From Victivallis lenta (GTDB lineage Bacteria; Verrucomicrobiota; Lentisphaeria; Victivallales; Victivallaceae), in NCBI RefSeq assembly GCF_009695545.1, contig NZ_VUNS01000008.1, forward strand, positions 62,001-126,000: a stretch of DNA of 64,000 bases, read 5' to 3'. This document shows, piece after piece, positions 34,673 through 52,988 of the stretch. A program made the position numbers and the translations under genes. Position 1 is the stretch's first letter; the number at the start of each line of letters is the position of its first letter. A model generated the notes under the pieces. The model did not search any database. It had not been told where the DNA came from and worked only from the letters and a program-made list of their open reading frames with translations.

Positions 34673-35392
34673 TCAGTAACGCGGCGTCCGAGCGGCGGTC
34701 AGAACGAAAATCGGTCCGGAACCGGCCTTGAGCAGAACCGCGGCGGCCGCCGCCAGCGTGGCGCCGGTGGTGAACACATCATCGACCAGCAGAATGCATT
34801 TCCCGCGAACCGCCTCCGGCTTGCCGACGGCGAAAACGCCGTGCGGATTCTTCCGCCGCGCCTCTTTGCTCAACCTCGCCTGATGTCTGGTCCGCTTGAT
34901 CCGGATCAGCGCATTGCAGAGCGGAATCCCGAGCTCCCGCGCGACAACGCCGCCAAACAGAGCCGCCTGATTGAAGGAGCGCCGGAAATGGCGCGTGATA
35001 TGCAGCGGAACCGGAACCACGAGATCGGCCCGGAAACTTTCCTCCCGCCGCATGCGTTCCGCCGCCGGGATCCCGAACGGGCGCGCCAATTCCGGATGGT
35101 TGAAAAATTTGAAGCGGTGAATGACCTGCCGCGTCAGATCGCGATACTCATAAACCGCCGCCGCCCCGACCCACGGACGCGGTTCGGCGGCAATGCAGAC
35201 CGAACAGAGCGCAAGCGCCGTGTCGAGTTCGCCGCCGCAACCTCGACAACGGGTCCCTTCGATCCGGTGCATCTCCTTCTCGCACTCCGGGCAGAACCGG
35301 TTTTCCCCGCCGCCGTCGCCGCGACGGCAGACCGGGCAGGGAAACAGATTGAGCCCGGCGGAGACCTGTTTCAGCAATTCACGCACGTCCAC
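34673..35392 (-). CDS. comF: ComF family phosphoribosyltransferase-like protein
   Basis: 239 residues. N-terminal zinc-finger-like cysteines (C19-x2-C22, C34-x2-C37, C49-x2-C52, C63-x2-C66), then a type I phosphoribosyltransferase fold with PRPP loop [12 protein letters not shown] at ~201-212. The family is linked to natural transformation (ComFC) but is found in many bacteria without shown competence, so the role here is uncertain. Start overlaps the upstream yraN-type gene by 14 bp; last gene of the lpdA-ispD-yraN-comF unit. Confidence 0.88.
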   Translation of the reverse strand: MDVRELLKQVSAGLNLFPCPVCRRGDGGGENRFCPECEKEMHRIEGTRCRGCGGELDTALALCSVCIAAEPRPWVGAAAVYEYRDLTRQVIHRFKFFNHPELARPFGIPAAERMRREESFRADLVVPVPLHITRHFRRSFNQAALFGGVVARELGIPLCNALIRIKRTRHQARLSKEARRKNPHGVFAVGKPEAVRGKCILLVDDVFTTGATLAAAAAVLLKAGSGPIFVLTAARTPRY

Positions 35393-35783
35393 GCTTTCCT
35401 CCCGGTTCCAGCGGCGGAAGATAGTTGCAGCGATGCACGATGCTCCGGATCATACGCGGAGAGGCGATGACCTCGATCAGGTCGAAACGGCCGGGCAGCA
35501 GCGGCTTCCCGATCACCCGGCAGTAAAACAGAGCGGCGCGGAAATTCCGGCGCATCTGCCGGAGAGAAAGATTGTCGCCCGGCCGATAGAATCCCGAACG
35601 GCGGCGCGTCTTGACTTCGACAAAGACGAGAGTCCTGCCGTCACGGGCGACGATGTCCAGTTCGCCGGAACGGATCCGCCAGTTGCGGGCCAGAATCGTG
35701 TAACCCTTTGCCAGCAGCAGACGCACCGCCGCCTCCTCGCCGCGGCGGCCGAGCACCAGGTGGGCCGCGCGGGCAAGCTTCAC
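35379..35783 (-). CDS. yraN: YraN family (UPF0102) endonuclease-like protein
   Basis: 134 residues. Archaeal Holliday-junction-resolvase-like fold typical of UPF0102: [47 protein letters not shown] (the D/E-V-K nuclease core) and PGRFDLIEV. Molecular role in bacteria is not settled. Start overlaps the ispD stop by 4 bp and its end overlaps comF by 14 bp. Confidence 0.9.
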   Translation of the reverse strand: MKLARAAHLVLGRRGEEAAVRLLLAKGYTILARNWRIRSGELDIVARDGRTLVFVEVKTRRRSGFYRPGDNLSLRQMRRNFRAALFYCRVIGKPLLPGRFDLIEVIASPRMIRSIVHRCNYLPPLEPGGKRGRA

Positions 35784-36460
35784 TGCCGCCTCCCGGGGAA
35801 ATGCCGGTTCAGCAACGCCATATCGCCCGGATAGGTGACCTTGATGTTCTCCTCCGGATTATGCACCACCCGGCATGGGAAACCAGCCGCCTCCATAACA
35901 CCGGCATCATCGGTAAAATCGACCTCCGGATTGGCCGCATAAGCGGCACGCAGCCGGGACAGATCGAAGACCTGCGGGGTTTCCACCCGCCACAGCCCTT
36001 CCCGGCTGACGGTTCCGGCGATCATCCCGCCTCCGTCGCTGCGCTTGAGCGTATCGGTCACAGGCTTGCCCGGAATCGCGCCGCCGCTCCGCCGCGCCTC
36101 CTCCGCCAGCGTCTCCAGCAGCGAAACCGACGCCAGCGGTCGCGCCGCGTCGTGAATGGCAACAATCCCCTCGCGCAGCGGAATCGCCGCCAGACCGGCC
36201 TGAACGGAAGCGCAGCGAAATGCGCCGCCCGCCGTCCAGACGATCGGGGCATCGGGCAAAAAGCGCTCCGCCGCCAGGCGGAATTCATCCCCGCCGCCAC
36301 GCGGATGCACCACCACCAGGCAGCCCGGCGCCGCCGCCGGGAGAAAACGCCTCACGCAGTGGAGAAACAGCGGCAGGCCGTCCAGCTCCAGCAGCAGCTT
36401 GTTGCCGCCGAAACGACGGGCCGAGCCGCCCGCCACAATCACAACGGCCAGATCATCCAT
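35780..36460 (-). CDS. ispD: 2-C-methyl-D-erythritol 4-phosphate cytidylyltransferase
   Basis: 226 residues from ATG 36460, 19 nt after the lpdA stop; an upstream in-frame start would lie inside lpdA. Transfers CMP from CTP to MEP in the non-mevalonate isoprenoid pathway. Motifs: [15 protein letters not shown] (nucleotide-binding loop, residues 7-21), IHDAARPL, the VTDT segment and [16 protein letters not shown], then [12 protein letters not shown] near the C-terminus. No clear Shine-Dalgarno; probably translationally coupled to lpdA. Confidence 0.93.
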   Translation of the reverse strand: MDDLAVVIVAGGSARRFGGNKLLLELDGLPLFLHCVRRFLPAAAPGCLVVVHPRGGGDEFRLAAERFLPDAPIVWTAGGAFRCASVQAGLAAIPLREGIVAIHDAARPLASVSLLETLAEEARRSGGAIPGKPVTDTLKRSDGGGMIAGTVSREGLWRVETPQVFDLSRLRAAYAANPEVDFTDDAGVMEAAGFPCRVVHNPEENIKVTYPGDMALLNRHFPGRRQ

Positions 36461-36479
36461 ACAACAATCCGCACAAAGC

Positions 36480-37877
36480 TCAGCGCTTCTTCCGGGTCGG
36501 CATATGCGCGCATTCGCCGTGAACCGCATGCGCGGCCTCCATCATCGCCTCGCCGAGCGTCGGATGCGCATGGATCGCGCGGCCGAGCTCCTTCGCGGTG
36601 ATCTCCATCAGCATGGCCGGACCAGCTTCTGCGATGAGGTCGGTCGCATGCGGCCCGATGATATGGATGCCGAGCACCTGATCGCTCTCCGCATCCGCGA
36701 GAATCTTCACGAATCCTTCGGTCTGGTTCATCGCCATCGCCTTGCCGAGTGCCGCAAACGGGAATTTGCCGACGTTGTAGGCGACTCCCTCGCTCCTGAG
36801 CTGTTCCTCGCTCTTGCCGATCGTACCGATTTCGGGAGAGGTGAAAATGCAGCCGGGGGTCAGCGCGCCGGTGAACTCCTCCGGCTTGCCGCGCAGCGTA
36901 TTGACCACATTTCCGGCCGCCGCGCTTGCCCAGTGTGCGAGCATGATTCTGCCGACCGCATCGCCGATCGCATAAATGTTCGGAGCGCTGGTCCGGAAGC
37001 TGTCATCGACCTCGATAAAACCGCGCTGATCGGTTTTGACCCCGGCGGCGGGAAGATTCAGATCGGCCGTCACCGGCTTGCGTCCGATCGAAACGAGCAG
37101 ATAGTCGGCTTTCAGCGTCTCATCTCCGACCTTGCCGGAGACGCCGCGGGCCGTGCATCTGATGTCCGTGAGCGGGGTTCCGTTCAGAATCCGGATGCCC
37201 TTCCCGGCCATCTGTTTCGCCAGCAGCTTCGCGCATTCGCCGTCGGTCTGCGGCAGGATCTGCGGCAGCATTTCGACGACCGTCACCTCAACGCCGAGCT
37301 CGGCGAAGAGACAGGCGAACTCACAACCGATGACCCCGCCGCCGAGAATCAGCAGGCTCTTCGGCAGTTTCGGCAGACTCAGCAGCTCCGTGGAGGTCAG
37401 AATACGGTCGCCTTTCGGGATGAATCCCGGCACCAGCGGATCAGAACCGGTCGCAATGATGAACTTGTCCGCCTCAATAACCGTGCCGGCCGCCTCCCCG
37501 GCAGCCACCATCAGCTGACGGCGCGACAGAAACTCGCCGCGGCCGCCGAACACCGTGACTCCGGCCGATTTGAGCAGAGAAGCGATCCCGTTGCGGAGTT
37601 TGCCGATGACTTCGTCCTTGCGCGCGAGCATCTTCTTCCAATCCGCCCTGACCTCGCCGGAAATCTCAACTCCGAAATCGGCGGCATGTTTCGCGGAGGC
37701 ATAGACCTCCGCCCCCGCAATCAGCGTTTTGGTCGGAATGCAGCCGACATTCAGGCATGTACCGCCGAAAAACGCCTTCTCGACCAGAGCCGTTTTGAAT
37801 CCGCACTGTCCGGCACGAATCGCTGCGACATACCCGCCGGGACCGGCGCCGATCACACACACATCAAACTTTTCCAC
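36480..37877 (-). CDS. lpdA: dihydrolipoyl dehydrogenase (E3)
   Basis: 465 residues, GTG start. FAD-binding IGAGPGGYVAAIRAGQ, redox-active disulfide GGTCLNVGCIPTK (Cys41/Cys46), NAD-binding GGGVIGCEFACLFAELG, FAD-binding NIYAIGDAVG, and the C-terminal HAHPTLGEA His-Glu pair. Reoxidises dihydrolipoamide in 2-oxoacid dehydrogenase or glycine cleavage complexes; no E1/E2 or gcv genes are in the window, so its complex is unknown. First gene of the lpdA-ispD-yraN-comF unit. Confidence 0.95.
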   Translation of the reverse strand: MEKFDVCVIGAGPGGYVAAIRAGQCGFKTALVEKAFFGGTCLNVGCIPTKTLIAGAEVYASAKHAADFGVEISGEVRADWKKMLARKDEVIGKLRNGIASLLKSAGVTVFGGRGEFLSRRQLMVAAGEAAGTVIEADKFIIATGSDPLVPGFIPKGDRILTSTELLSLPKLPKSLLILGGGVIGCEFACLFAELGVEVTVVEMLPQILPQTDGECAKLLAKQMAGKGIRILNGTPLTDIRCTARGVSGKVGDETLKADYLLVSIGRKPVTADLNLPAAGVKTDQRGFIEVDDSFRTSAPNIYAIGDAVGRIMLAHWASAAAGNVVNTLRGKPEEFTGALTPGCIFTSPEIGTIGKSEEQLRSEGVAYNVGKFPFAALGKAMAMNQTEGFVKILADAESDQVLGIHIIGPHATDLIAEAGPAMLMEITAKELGRAIHAHPTLGEAMMEAAHAVHGECAHMPTRKKR

Positions 37878-37964
37878 GGTTCCTCACTCCCTGATGTTTT
37901 GTCTACGGAAACATACAGACAAGATAGCACATTTTTCGCGGCGTTCAAGCCGGAAACAACGGAT

Positions 37965-38008
37965 AAAAAAAGAAACCCCGCATTCGGCCTCTGCCGTTGC
38001 GGGGTTTC
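37965..38008 (-). terminator. strong Rho-independent terminator after rpsS
   Basis: An 11-bp perfect stem (37972-37982 with 37998-38008) followed on the minus strand by seven T (complement of 37965-37971), 20 nt past the rpsS stop. It ends the ribosomal operon at this point. Confidence 0.92.
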
Positions 38009-38028
38009 TTCATGCAGACTTCCGATAA

Positions 38029-38292
38029 TTACTTGCCGGAAACCACACCGTGATCCTTGAAGGTACGGGTCAGCGCGAACTCGCCGAGCTTGTGACCGAC
38101 CATATTCTCAGTCACGAACACCGGAATGAAGCTCTTGCCGTTATGCACGTTGAACGTGTGTCCAACGAAGTCCGGGATGATCATCGAGCGGCGCGACCAG
38201 GTCTTGATCGCCACTTTCTGATTGCCCATCTTCTCAACCTTGTCGATCAGGTACTGGTCGACGAACGGGCCCTTCTTAATCGATCTGGCCAT
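38029..38292 (-). CDS. rpsS: ribosomal protein S19
   Basis: 87 residues, 30S head protein. Typical [11 protein letters not shown] start, [18 protein letters not shown] and [14 protein letters not shown]. Its ATG overlaps the rplB stop by one base. Last gene of the operon: the rplV-rpsC-rplP genes that normally follow are absent and a terminator lies right after it. Confidence 0.97.
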   Translation of the reverse strand: MARSIKKGPFVDQYLIDKVEKMGNQKVAIKTWSRRSMIIPDFVGHTFNVHNGKSFIPVFVTENMVGHKLGEFALTRTFKDHGVVSGK

Positions 38293-39122
38293 TACTTCTT
38301 CCTCCGCTCAACAATGAAGTTCTTCGAAGTCTTCTTCGGATTGCGGGTGCGCTTGCCCTTGGCCAGCTGACCCCACGGCGAAACCGGATGGCCGCCGCCG
38401 GAGGTGCGGCCTTCACCGCCGCCCATCGGGTGATCGACCGGGTTCATCGCAACGCCGCGGACATGCGGACGGAAGCCGAGGTAGCGCTTCTTGCCGGCCT
38501 TGCCCATCTTGACGTTCATGCGGTCGAGGTTGCCGATCTGACCGACCATCGCGTGACAGTTCACATGGATCATGCGGACTTCACCCGACGGCAGCTTGAT
38601 CTGCGCATAGGTCTCTTCCTTGCCGCGCAGGGTCGCAACCTGGCCGGCCGAACGGGCGATTTTCGCACCGCGGCCGGGCTGCATCTCGATGCAGCAGATA
38701 TTGACGCCGACCGGAATATCCTTGATCGCCAGCCAGTTGCCCGGCTTCAGCTCGGCCTTCGCACCGTTCATGACCTTGTCGCCGACCTTCAGCCCGACCG
38801 GAGCAAGGATGTAAGACTTCTCGCCGTCCGCATAGCAGATCAGGGCGATATTCGCCGAACGGTTCGGATCGTACTCGATCGAGACGACCTTGGCCGGAAC
38901 GTTTTCCTTGGCGCGGATGAAATCGACCATGCGGTAACGGCGCTTGTTGCCGCCCCCGCGGAAACGGGTCGTGATCCGGCCGGCGTTATTGCGGCCGCCG
39001 GACGCCTTCTTGCCTTTCAGCAGACTCTTCTCCGGCTTGGTCGAGGTGATCGTGGACGCATAGTCCAACGTCGCCATATGACGCCGGGAGGGAGTCACGG
39101 GATTAAAACTTTTAACCGCCAT
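38292..39122 (-). CDS. rplB: ribosomal protein L2
   Basis: 276 residues, normal length. 50S protein needed for subunit association and peptidyl transfer. [11 protein letters not shown] start, [16 protein letters not shown], and the C-terminal [19 protein letters not shown] loop holding the conserved His. Nineteen bases separate it from rplW. Confidence 0.98.
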   Translation of the reverse strand: MAVKSFNPVTPSRRHMATLDYASTITSTKPEKSLLKGKKASGGRNNAGRITTRFRGGGNKRRYRMVDFIRAKENVPAKVVSIEYDPNRSANIALICYADGEKSYILAPVGLKVGDKVMNGAKAELKPGNWLAIKDIPVGVNICCIEMQPGRGAKIARSAGQVATLRGKEETYAQIKLPSGEVRMIHVNCHAMVGQIGNLDRMNVKMGKAGKKRYLGFRPHVRGVAMNPVDHPMGGGEGRTSGGGHPVSPWGQLAKGKRTRNPKKTSKNFIVERRKK

Positions 39123-39141
39123 TTTTTAATTCTCCCTCTAT

Positions 39142-39423
39142 TTAGATGATCTCGATGCTGCCTTCGGACAAGGTGACGATCGCCTTCTTCCAGTCAGCGC
39201 GGCGCCCCATTTTATTGGTGCGACCGGCACGACGGGCCTTGCCCATGCAGTTCATTACATTCACCGATTTGACCTTGACCTTGAACAACTCTTCGATTGC
39301 CCGGCCGATCTCGATCTTTTCGGCATCCGTCTTCACCTTGAAGACATACTTCGAGGCCTGCGCCTGCGCGTTGCACTTCTCGGTGACCACCGGTGCGATG
39401 ATGATATCAAAAGCACTTCTCAT
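39142..39423 (-). CDS. rplW: ribosomal protein L23
   Basis: 93 residues. Exit-tunnel protein that docks trigger factor and SRP. IIAPVVTEKCNAQAQASKYVFKV and the conserved VKSVNVMNCMGKARRAGR segment. Between rplD and rplB in the usual S10-operon order. Confidence 0.96.
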   Translation of the reverse strand: MRSAFDIIIAPVVTEKCNAQAQASKYVFKVKTDAEKIEIGRAIEELFKVKVKSVNVMNCMGKARRAGRTNKMGRRADWKKAIVTLSEGSIEII

Positions 39424-39434
39424 GGGAAACCTCC

Positions 39435-40070
39435 TTACGCCAGACGCTGAATGAACGCATCGAGGGCATCCTTCGTGAAAAGGAGCTTGCCGAATCGAAG
39501 CAGTTCATAAACGTTGACATTTTCCGCCTTGCGAAGCACCAGATTCGACAGATTGCCCGTCGCGCACACCACCGCGGCCTGATCTTCCAGGCTCGGCAGC
39601 GACATCATGACCGTGCTGTCCGCAAGGTTCAGGTTCTTCAGAATGGCGACGACGTTCTTCGTCTTGTGGTCCGGCAGGGCGACGGCGTCAACCACCACCA
39701 CATCGCCTTCGACAATCCGTTCCGAGAGCGCGCGCTTCAGCGCGAGCTGCAGAACCTTCTTATTGACCTTCTTGGCGAACGAACGCGGACGCGGCCCGAA
39801 AATCGTGCCGCCGCCGACCCAGACCGGGCTCCGGCTCGAACCGGAACGGGCGCGGCCCGTGCCCTTCTGGCGGAACGGCTTCGCACCGCCGCCGGAAACT
39901 TCACCGCGGGTCTTGGTGCAGGCCGTACCGGCGCGCAGCCCCGCGAGATACGCGACGACGGCATCATGAACCGCCTGTTCGCCCTTCTCCAACTCGATCA
40001 CACCTTCCGGAATGACGTACTCGCCAACCCGGGCACCTTTGCAATCAAGGATATCTAAAGTATTCGACAT
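39435..40070 (-). CDS. rplD: ribosomal protein L4
   Basis: 211 residues from ATG 40070 (AGAGGGTG upstream). Conserved loop [20 protein letters not shown] and the [12 protein letters not shown] motif lining the exit tunnel. In E. coli L4 autoregulates the S10 operon; whether it does so here cannot be read. 13 bp downstream of rplC. Confidence 0.96.
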   Translation of the reverse strand: MSNTLDILDCKGARVGEYVIPEGVIELEKGEQAVHDAVVAYLAGLRAGTACTKTRGEVSGGGAKPFRQKGTGRARSGSSRSPVWVGGGTIFGPRPRSFAKKVNKKVLQLALKRALSERIVEGDVVVVDAVALPDHKTKNVVAILKNLNLADSTVMMSLPSLEDQAAVVCATGNLSNLVLRKAENVNVYELLRFGKLLFTKDALDAFIQRLA

Positions 40071-40083
40071 TTTACACACCCTC

Positions 40084-40740
40084 TTACTTCTGCGCGCCCG
40101 GCTGCTTCTTGATTGCACTCCGGATCAACAACACGCCGCCGTTCGCCCCCGGGACCGCACCCTTGAGCAGGAGGACGTTGTCTTCCGCCATCACACGCAC
40201 GATCTTCAGATTCTGCACCGTACGCGGAACGTTGCCCATGTGACCCGGCATGCGCTTGCCCTTGATCACGTTGCCCGGCCATTCGCAGCAGCCGATGGAA
40301 CCCGTGCGCCGGGTCCAGGCGCCGCCGTGGCTGGCGCGGCCGCCGCCGAAACGATACCGGCGGACAACACCCTGAAAGCCGCGGCCCTTCGTCGTGCCGA
40401 CCACATCCAGGTACTCGTTCGCTTCGAAGATATCCGCCTTCAGCTCAGTGCCGAGCGCCGGGACCTCGTCCTTTTCGGAGATGCGCACTTCGCGCAGCAC
40501 CGACGGCAGCTTGTCGCCGGTCAGCCCCGCCTTCGCGAGATGCCCGGCACGGGCCTTCGTGACATTCTTCGCCTTGCGCTGACCGTAACCCAGCTGAATC
40601 GCCGTGTAGCCGTCGCGCTCACTGGTCTTGACATCGGTCACCACGCACGGACCGGCTTCGATCACCGTCACCGGGATCAACACGCCGTTCTCGTCGTAGA
40701 CCTGCGTCATACCGACCTTTTTACCGATTAACCCTTTCAT
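40084..40740 (-). CDS. rplC: ribosomal protein L3
   Basis: 218 residues from ATG 40740 (AAAGGAG upstream). MKGLIGKKVGMTQVYDENG start, VVGTTKGRGFQGVVRRYRFGGG, and GSIGCCEWPGNVIKGKRMPGH (the central loop; methylated Gln position not checked). A GC hairpin (GCCCCC 40774-40779 / GGGGGC 40788-40793) lies in the 79-bp gap after rpsJ. Confidence 0.97.
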   Translation of the reverse strand: MKGLIGKKVGMTQVYDENGVLIPVTVIEAGPCVVTDVKTSERDGYTAIQLGYGQRKAKNVTKARAGHLAKAGLTGDKLPSVLREVRISEKDEVPALGTELKADIFEANEYLDVVGTTKGRGFQGVVRRYRFGGGRASHGGAWTRRTGSIGCCEWPGNVIKGKRMPGHMGNVPRTVQNLKIVRVMAEDNVLLLKGAVPGANGGVLLIRSAIKKQPGAQK

Positions 40741-40819
40741 ACTTTCTCCTTTCGTGAGAAACATTCGATACGTGCCCCCAATCGGTCGGGGGCCTTGGTA
40801 TCTATGGAGTCAGAACCGA

Positions 40820-41143
40820 CTAGACTCCAATCTTGATCGCGATATCCACGCCGGCGGGCAGATTGAGCTTCTTGAGCTCATCAACCGTCTTCGCCGTCGG
40901 GTTGACAATGTCCATCATACGCTTGTGCGTACGGATCTCAAACTGCTCCATCGACTTCTTGTCGACGTGCGGAGAACGGTTGACCGTCCAGCGCTCGATG
41001 CGGGTCGGAAGCGGAACCGGGCCGGCCACGAGAGAACCGGTACGTTTCGCAGTTTCAAGAATCTCGTTGACTGACTGATCCAGAATCCGGTGCTCGTAAG
41101 CCTGCAACCGGATGCGGATACGCTGGGTTTTTCCCGTAGCCAT
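40820..41143 (-). CDS. rpsJ: ribosomal protein S10 (NusE)
   Basis: 107 residues, slightly longer than the usual 102-103. [51 protein letters not shown] pattern present. Also acts as NusE in antitermination. Only 3 bp after the fusA stop; no tuf gene lies between fusA and rpsJ, unlike in many bacteria. Confidence 0.97.
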   Translation of the reverse strand: MATGKTQRIRIRLQAYEHRILDQSVNEILETAKRTGSLVAGPVPLPTRIERWTVNRSPHVDKKSMEQFEIRTHKRMMDIVNPTAKTVDELKKLNLPAGVDIAIKIGV

Positions 41144-41146
41144 AGC

Positions 41147-43261
41147 TTATTTCTTCTCCACAATTTTGTCTTGGACTTGTTTCGGAACTCTTTCAAAGTG
41201 CGCCGGCTCCATCGAATAAGAGGCGCGGCCGCGGGAGAGAGAACGAATCGCCGTCGCGTAACCGAAAAGCTCCGACAGCGGAACATTCGCATGAACCCGG
41301 GTGAAGCTGTTTTCGCCGGCATTGATCTCAACGATCGTGCCGCGGCGGCTCGTGATGTCGCCGATCAGGTCGCCCATGTTTTCGTCCGGAGTGGTCAGCT
41401 CGACCTTCATGATCGGCTCGAGCAGCATGATGCCGGCCTTCTTCGCCGCATCCTTGAGCGCCATCGAACCGGCGACTTTGAACGCCATTTCCGAAGAGTC
41501 GACCGGGTGGTACGAACCGTCGATGATCTCGACCTTGAAGTCGATCAGCGAGTAGCCCGCCAGCACGCCCGAAGCGGCCGCTTCGCGGATGCCCTGCTCG
41601 ATCGGCTTGATGTATTCCTTCGGAATATTGCCGCCGACAACCTTGTTCTCGATCACAATGCCGGAACCGCGCTCACCCGGAATCAGGTTGATGATACAAT
41701 GGCCGTACTGGCCGCGGCCGCCGGACTGGCGGACGAACTTCATATTCGAATCGGAAGCGCCGCACAGCGCCTCACGGTACGCAACCTGCGGAGCGCCGGT
41801 ATTCGCCTCGACCTTGAATTCGCGGACCAGGCGGTCGAGAATAATCTCGAGATGCAGCTCGCCCATGCCGGAGATGATGGTCTGGCCGGTCTCCTCATCG
41901 GAACGGACCTGGAAGGTCGGGTCCTCTTCCGCCAGAGCGACGAGGCCCTTCGACAGCTTGTCGCGGTCGCCGGACGATTTCGGCTCGACCGCAATCGAGA
42001 TGACCGGTTCGGGGAACGCCATCGACTCAAGCACGATCGGTTTCTCTTCGAGGCAGATCGTGTCGCCGGTGGTGACGTTCTTCAGGCCGACCGCGGCCGC
42101 GATGTCGCCGGAGAAAATCTCCTGCTGCTCGACCCGCTGGTTCGCGTGCATCTGAAGCAGCCGACCGAGGCGCTCGCGCTTGTTCGTGCGCGGATTGTAG
42201 ACACTCATGCCCTGCGACGCGACACCGGAGTAGACACGGAAGTAATAGAGCTTGCCGACGAACGGGTCGGTCATGATCTTGAAGACCAGTGCCGCAAACG
42301 GCTGCAGGTCGCCGACATGACGGGTGATCGCTTCGCCGTTGTCGGGGTTGGTTCCCTTGATGTCCCAGATATCGACCGGGCTCGGCAGGTAATCGACCAC
42401 AACGTCGAGCAGCTTCTGAACACCCTTGTTCTTGAACGCGGTGCAGCAGGCGACCGGAACGATCTTCGCGGCCAGCGTCGCGCGGCGCAGAGCGGCCTTG
42501 ATCTGGTCGTGGCTCGGCATCTCGTCGGCGAGAAAGATCTCCATGATCTCGTCATCGACTTCGGCCAGGCATTCGACCATGTGCTTGTAAGCGGCTTCCT
42601 GACGCGCCTTGAGATCGCCGGTCGGCTCCTCTTCGGTCATCGTCACGCCGTTGTCCTTCTCATCGAAATAGACGCACTTGTTTTCGAGCACATCGATCAC
42701 GCCCTTGAAATCCGCCTCGCGGCCGATCGGCAGCATGAGCGGAACCGGCGTCGCGCCGAGTTTCGTATGAATCTCGGTCACCACGCCGTCGAAATCGGCG
42801 CCGGTTCGGTCCATCTTGTTGACCAGCGCGACGATCGGAACGTGATACTTCTGGGCCTGCCGCCAGACCGTCTCGCTCTGGGGCTGGACCTTACCGACCG
42901 AACAGAACACCGCAACGGCACCGTCGAGCACACGCAGCGAACGCTCCACCTCCGCCGTGAAGTCGACGTGTCCGGGAGTGTCGATGATATTGATCCGGTG
43001 ATTCTTCCAATAGCAGGTGGTGGCGGCGCTGGTGATCGTGATGCCGCGCTCGCGCTCCTGTGCCATCCAGTCCATGGTGGCGGTACCCTCGTGGGTATCG
43101 CCGATCTTGTAGTTCACGCCGCAATAGAAAAGGATACGCTCGGTCAGAGTGGTTTTGCCCGCGTCGATGTGGGCCATGATGCCGATGTTGCGATAGTCCT
43201 TGAGCGCATGCTTGCGGTTCGGGGACTCATGATATTGGGTTTTGTCTTGGTCGGTACTCAT
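41147..43261 (-). CDS. fusA: elongation factor G
   Basis: 704 residues. GTPase driving translocation. G1 AHIDAGKTT, switch region [14 protein letters not shown]3 DTPGHVDF, G4 NKMDRTGAD, and the C-terminal domain IV/V motifs GGRGQYGHC and GDITSRRG. In the str part of the operon after rpsG. Confidence 0.98.
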   Translation of the reverse strand: MSTDQDKTQYHESPNRKHALKDYRNIGIMAHIDAGKTTLTERILFYCGVNYKIGDTHEGTATMDWMAQERERGITITSAATTCYWKNHRINIIDTPGHVDFTAEVERSLRVLDGAVAVFCSVGKVQPQSETVWRQAQKYHVPIVALVNKMDRTGADFDGVVTEIHTKLGATPVPLMLPIGREADFKGVIDVLENKCVYFDEKDNGVTMTEEEPTGDLKARQEAAYKHMVECLAEVDDEIMEIFLADEMPSHDQIKAALRRATLAAKIVPVACCTAFKNKGVQKLLDVVVDYLPSPVDIWDIKGTNPDNGEAITRHVGDLQPFAALVFKIMTDPFVGKLYYFRVYSGVASQGMSVYNPRTNKRERLGRLLQMHANQRVEQQEIFSGDIAAAVGLKNVTTGDTICLEEKPIVLESMAFPEPVISIAVEPKSSGDRDKLSKGLVALAEEDPTFQVRSDEETGQTIISGMGELHLEIILDRLVREFKVEANTGAPQVAYREALCGASDSNMKFVRQSGGRGQYGHCIINLIPGERGSGIVIENKVVGGNIPKEYIKPIEQGIREAAASGVLAGYSLIDFKVEIIDGSYHPVDSSEMAFKVAGSMALKDAAKKAGIMLLEPIMKVELTTPDENMGDLIGDITSRRGTIVEINAGENSFTRVHANVPLSELFGYATAIRSLSRGRASYSMEPAHFERVPKQVQDKIVEKK

Positions 43262-43279
43262 AGTGTTCGTTCCCGGCGA

Positions 43280-43750
43280 TTACCAGCGGTAATGAGCGAA
43301 CGCCTTGTTCGCCTGCGCCATTTTAAAGGTGTCTTCTTTCTTCTTGATCGAGGAACCGGTGTTCTCGAAAGCATCCAACAGTTCGCCGGCGAGCGAATCG
43401 GTCATCGACTTGCCCTTGCGGCCGCGGGAATAGCTCGTGATCCAGCGCATCGCCAGAGCGACCTGACGCTCCGGATCGACTTCGATCGGAACCTGATAGG
43501 TCGCACCGCCGACGCGGCGGCTCTTGACTTCAAGCTTCGGCTTCACGTTCTCGAGCGCCTGCAGGAACACATCGAGCGGCTGCATCTCCGGCTTCTTCGC
43601 CTGAATCACGTCGAACGCACCGTAGACGATCTGCTGCGCGGTGGACTTCTTGCCGCGGTTCATGATCGTATTGATCAGACGGGCCACCAGCTCGCTATTG
43701 TACTTGACGTCGGGAATCAGCTCCCGCTTCACAACTCTGCGTCTTCTCAT
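43280..43750 (-). CDS. rpsG: ribosomal protein S7
   Basis: 156 residues. 30S head assembly protein. [19 protein letters not shown] start, [21 protein letters not shown] and [14 protein letters not shown], all standard. Between rpsL and fusA. Confidence 0.97.
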   Translation of the reverse strand: MRRRRVVKRELIPDVKYNSELVARLINTIMNRGKKSTAQQIVYGAFDVIQAKKPEMQPLDVFLQALENVKPKLEVKSRRVGGATYQVPIEVDPERQVALAMRWITSYSRGRKGKSMTDSLAGELLDAFENTGSSIKKKEDTFKMAQANKAFAHYRW

Positions 43751-43790
43751 CTCTTTCGCACCCTATCTATGATATTGAGTTCTCTATCGA

Positions 43791-44195
43791 TTACTTCTTC
43801 TTGCCCTTGGCCTCTTCCTGGCCCGGCTTCGGACGCTTCGCGCCGTACTTCGAACGGCCCTGACGGCGCTTGTCGACGCCGAGGCTGTCGAGCGCGCCGC
43901 GGACGATGTGGTAACGCACGCCCGGGAGGTCGCGGACACGTCCGCCCTTCACGAGAACCACCGAGTGTTCCTGAAGGTTGTGGCCTTCGCCGCCGACGTA
44001 GGCGGTGACTTCCTGCCCGTTGGTCAGACGGACACGCGCGATCTTGCGCAACGCCGAGTTCGGCTTCTTCGGGGTACGGGTCGTCACCTGCAGACAGACG
44101 CCGCGGCGCTGCGGGCAGGCGCTCAACGCCTTCGATTTGCTTTTCTTCGCCTTCTCTTCGCGTCCGAAACGCACCAGCTGGTTGATTGTCGGCAT
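43791..44195 (-). CDS. rpsL: ribosomal protein S12 (Arg at position 88)
   Basis: 134 residues. Decoding-site protein: [11 protein letters not shown] (Lys43 wild type), [16 protein letters not shown]. The following loop reads [11 protein letters not shown], giving Arg88 where E. coli and most bacteria have Lys88. Lys-rich C-terminal tail [10 protein letters not shown]. First gene of the str section, with its own promoter after rpoC. Confidence 0.97.
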   Translation of the reverse strand: MPTINQLVRFGREEKAKKSKSKALSACPQRRGVCLQVTTRTPKKPNSALRKIARVRLTNGQEVTAYVGGEGHNLQEHSVVLVKGGRVRDLPGVRYHIVRGALDSLGVDKRRQGRSKYGAKRPKPGQEEAKGKKK

Positions 44196-44262
44196 AACAA
44201 ATTCCTGCTTTCTTATATTTTCAATCGAATTATAAAAGACTTAACATACATCAAAGACTTAT

Positions 44263-44291
44263 AAAATAATACCGCAAACCGGGTTTTGCAA
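44263..44291 (-). promoter_or_regulatory. promoter of the rpsL-rpsG-fusA-S10 section
   Basis: TTGCAA (44286-44291), a 17-bp spacer, TATTTT (44263-44268) in an AT-rich stretch between rpoC and rpsL. Confidence 0.5.
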
Positions 44292-44341
44292 ATCACTTAC
44301 CGATTTTTTTGCCAAATTTCTTCCGGCACCCGGATTCCGGC

Positions 44342-44373
44342 CGCCGCTCCGGATCTGCCGGATCCGGGCGGCG
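44342..44373 (-). terminator. stem-loop after rpoC, possible terminator or processing site
   Basis: A 13-bp GC-rich stem with one bulged base (CGCCGC/GCGGCG plus CCGGATC/GATCCGG, 5-base loop), 14 nt past the rpoC stop. No U-tract follows, so it may be factor-dependent or only partial. Confidence 0.45.
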
Positions 44374-44386
44374 AACCGCTCTGCGC

Positions 44387-48784
<4,398 letters not shown>

Positions 48785-48802
48785 GGTAAATTCCTCCTCG
48801 AA

Positions 48803-52624
<3,822 letters not shown>

Positions 52625-52683
52625 ACCCTGCCTGTTGTTTTATAGGTGAAAATAAAAAATATCTGTAAAATTCAGAAGATTTT

Positions 52684-52855
52684 CGGAACCGGTGCCCGCC
52701 GGTTCCGGCCGTCTGAGCACAAACCTGCTGAAAAACGCCATAGCCAAAACACAAAGAATCCGACCTGCCGGGAAAAAACCATACCGGCAGTTCGGAAATA
52801 TTCGATTTTTTTCAGAAATTCAAAGAAGATGCGAGCCGAAAAATCCACCGGCTCG
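52684..52855 (-). promoter_or_regulatory. structured rpoB leader: three stem-loops
   Basis: Three perfect inverted repeats lie between rplL and rpoB: 9-bp stem CGGAACCGG (52684-52692/52699-52707), 7-bp stem CTGCCGG (52765-52790) and 7-bp stem CGAGCCG (52832-52855). None is followed by a U-tract. With the terminator-like hairpin at 52937 they fill the 364-bp gap, which contains no convincing gene. Confidence 0.55.
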
Positions 52856-52935
52856 AATCAGTGGCGGAACCGCTTCAACAAAAGACCACATCAAACCATG
52901 TCCCACCGGAAAGCGGACCCTGCGGTCCGGAGACG

Positions 52936-52971
52936 GAAAAACGGCAGGAGACGAAAAATCCGTCCCCGCCG
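52936..52971 (-). terminator. attenuator-type terminator between rplL and rpoB
   Basis: An 11-bp stem with one bulge (CGGCAGGAGACG/CGTCCCCGCCG on the plus strand) followed by five T on the minus strand, 17 nt after the rplL stop. Position matches the partial terminator that sets the ratio of L7/L12 to polymerase subunits in other bacteria. Confidence 0.65.
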
Positions 52972-52988
52972 TGAAAAACCAGGCAAAG

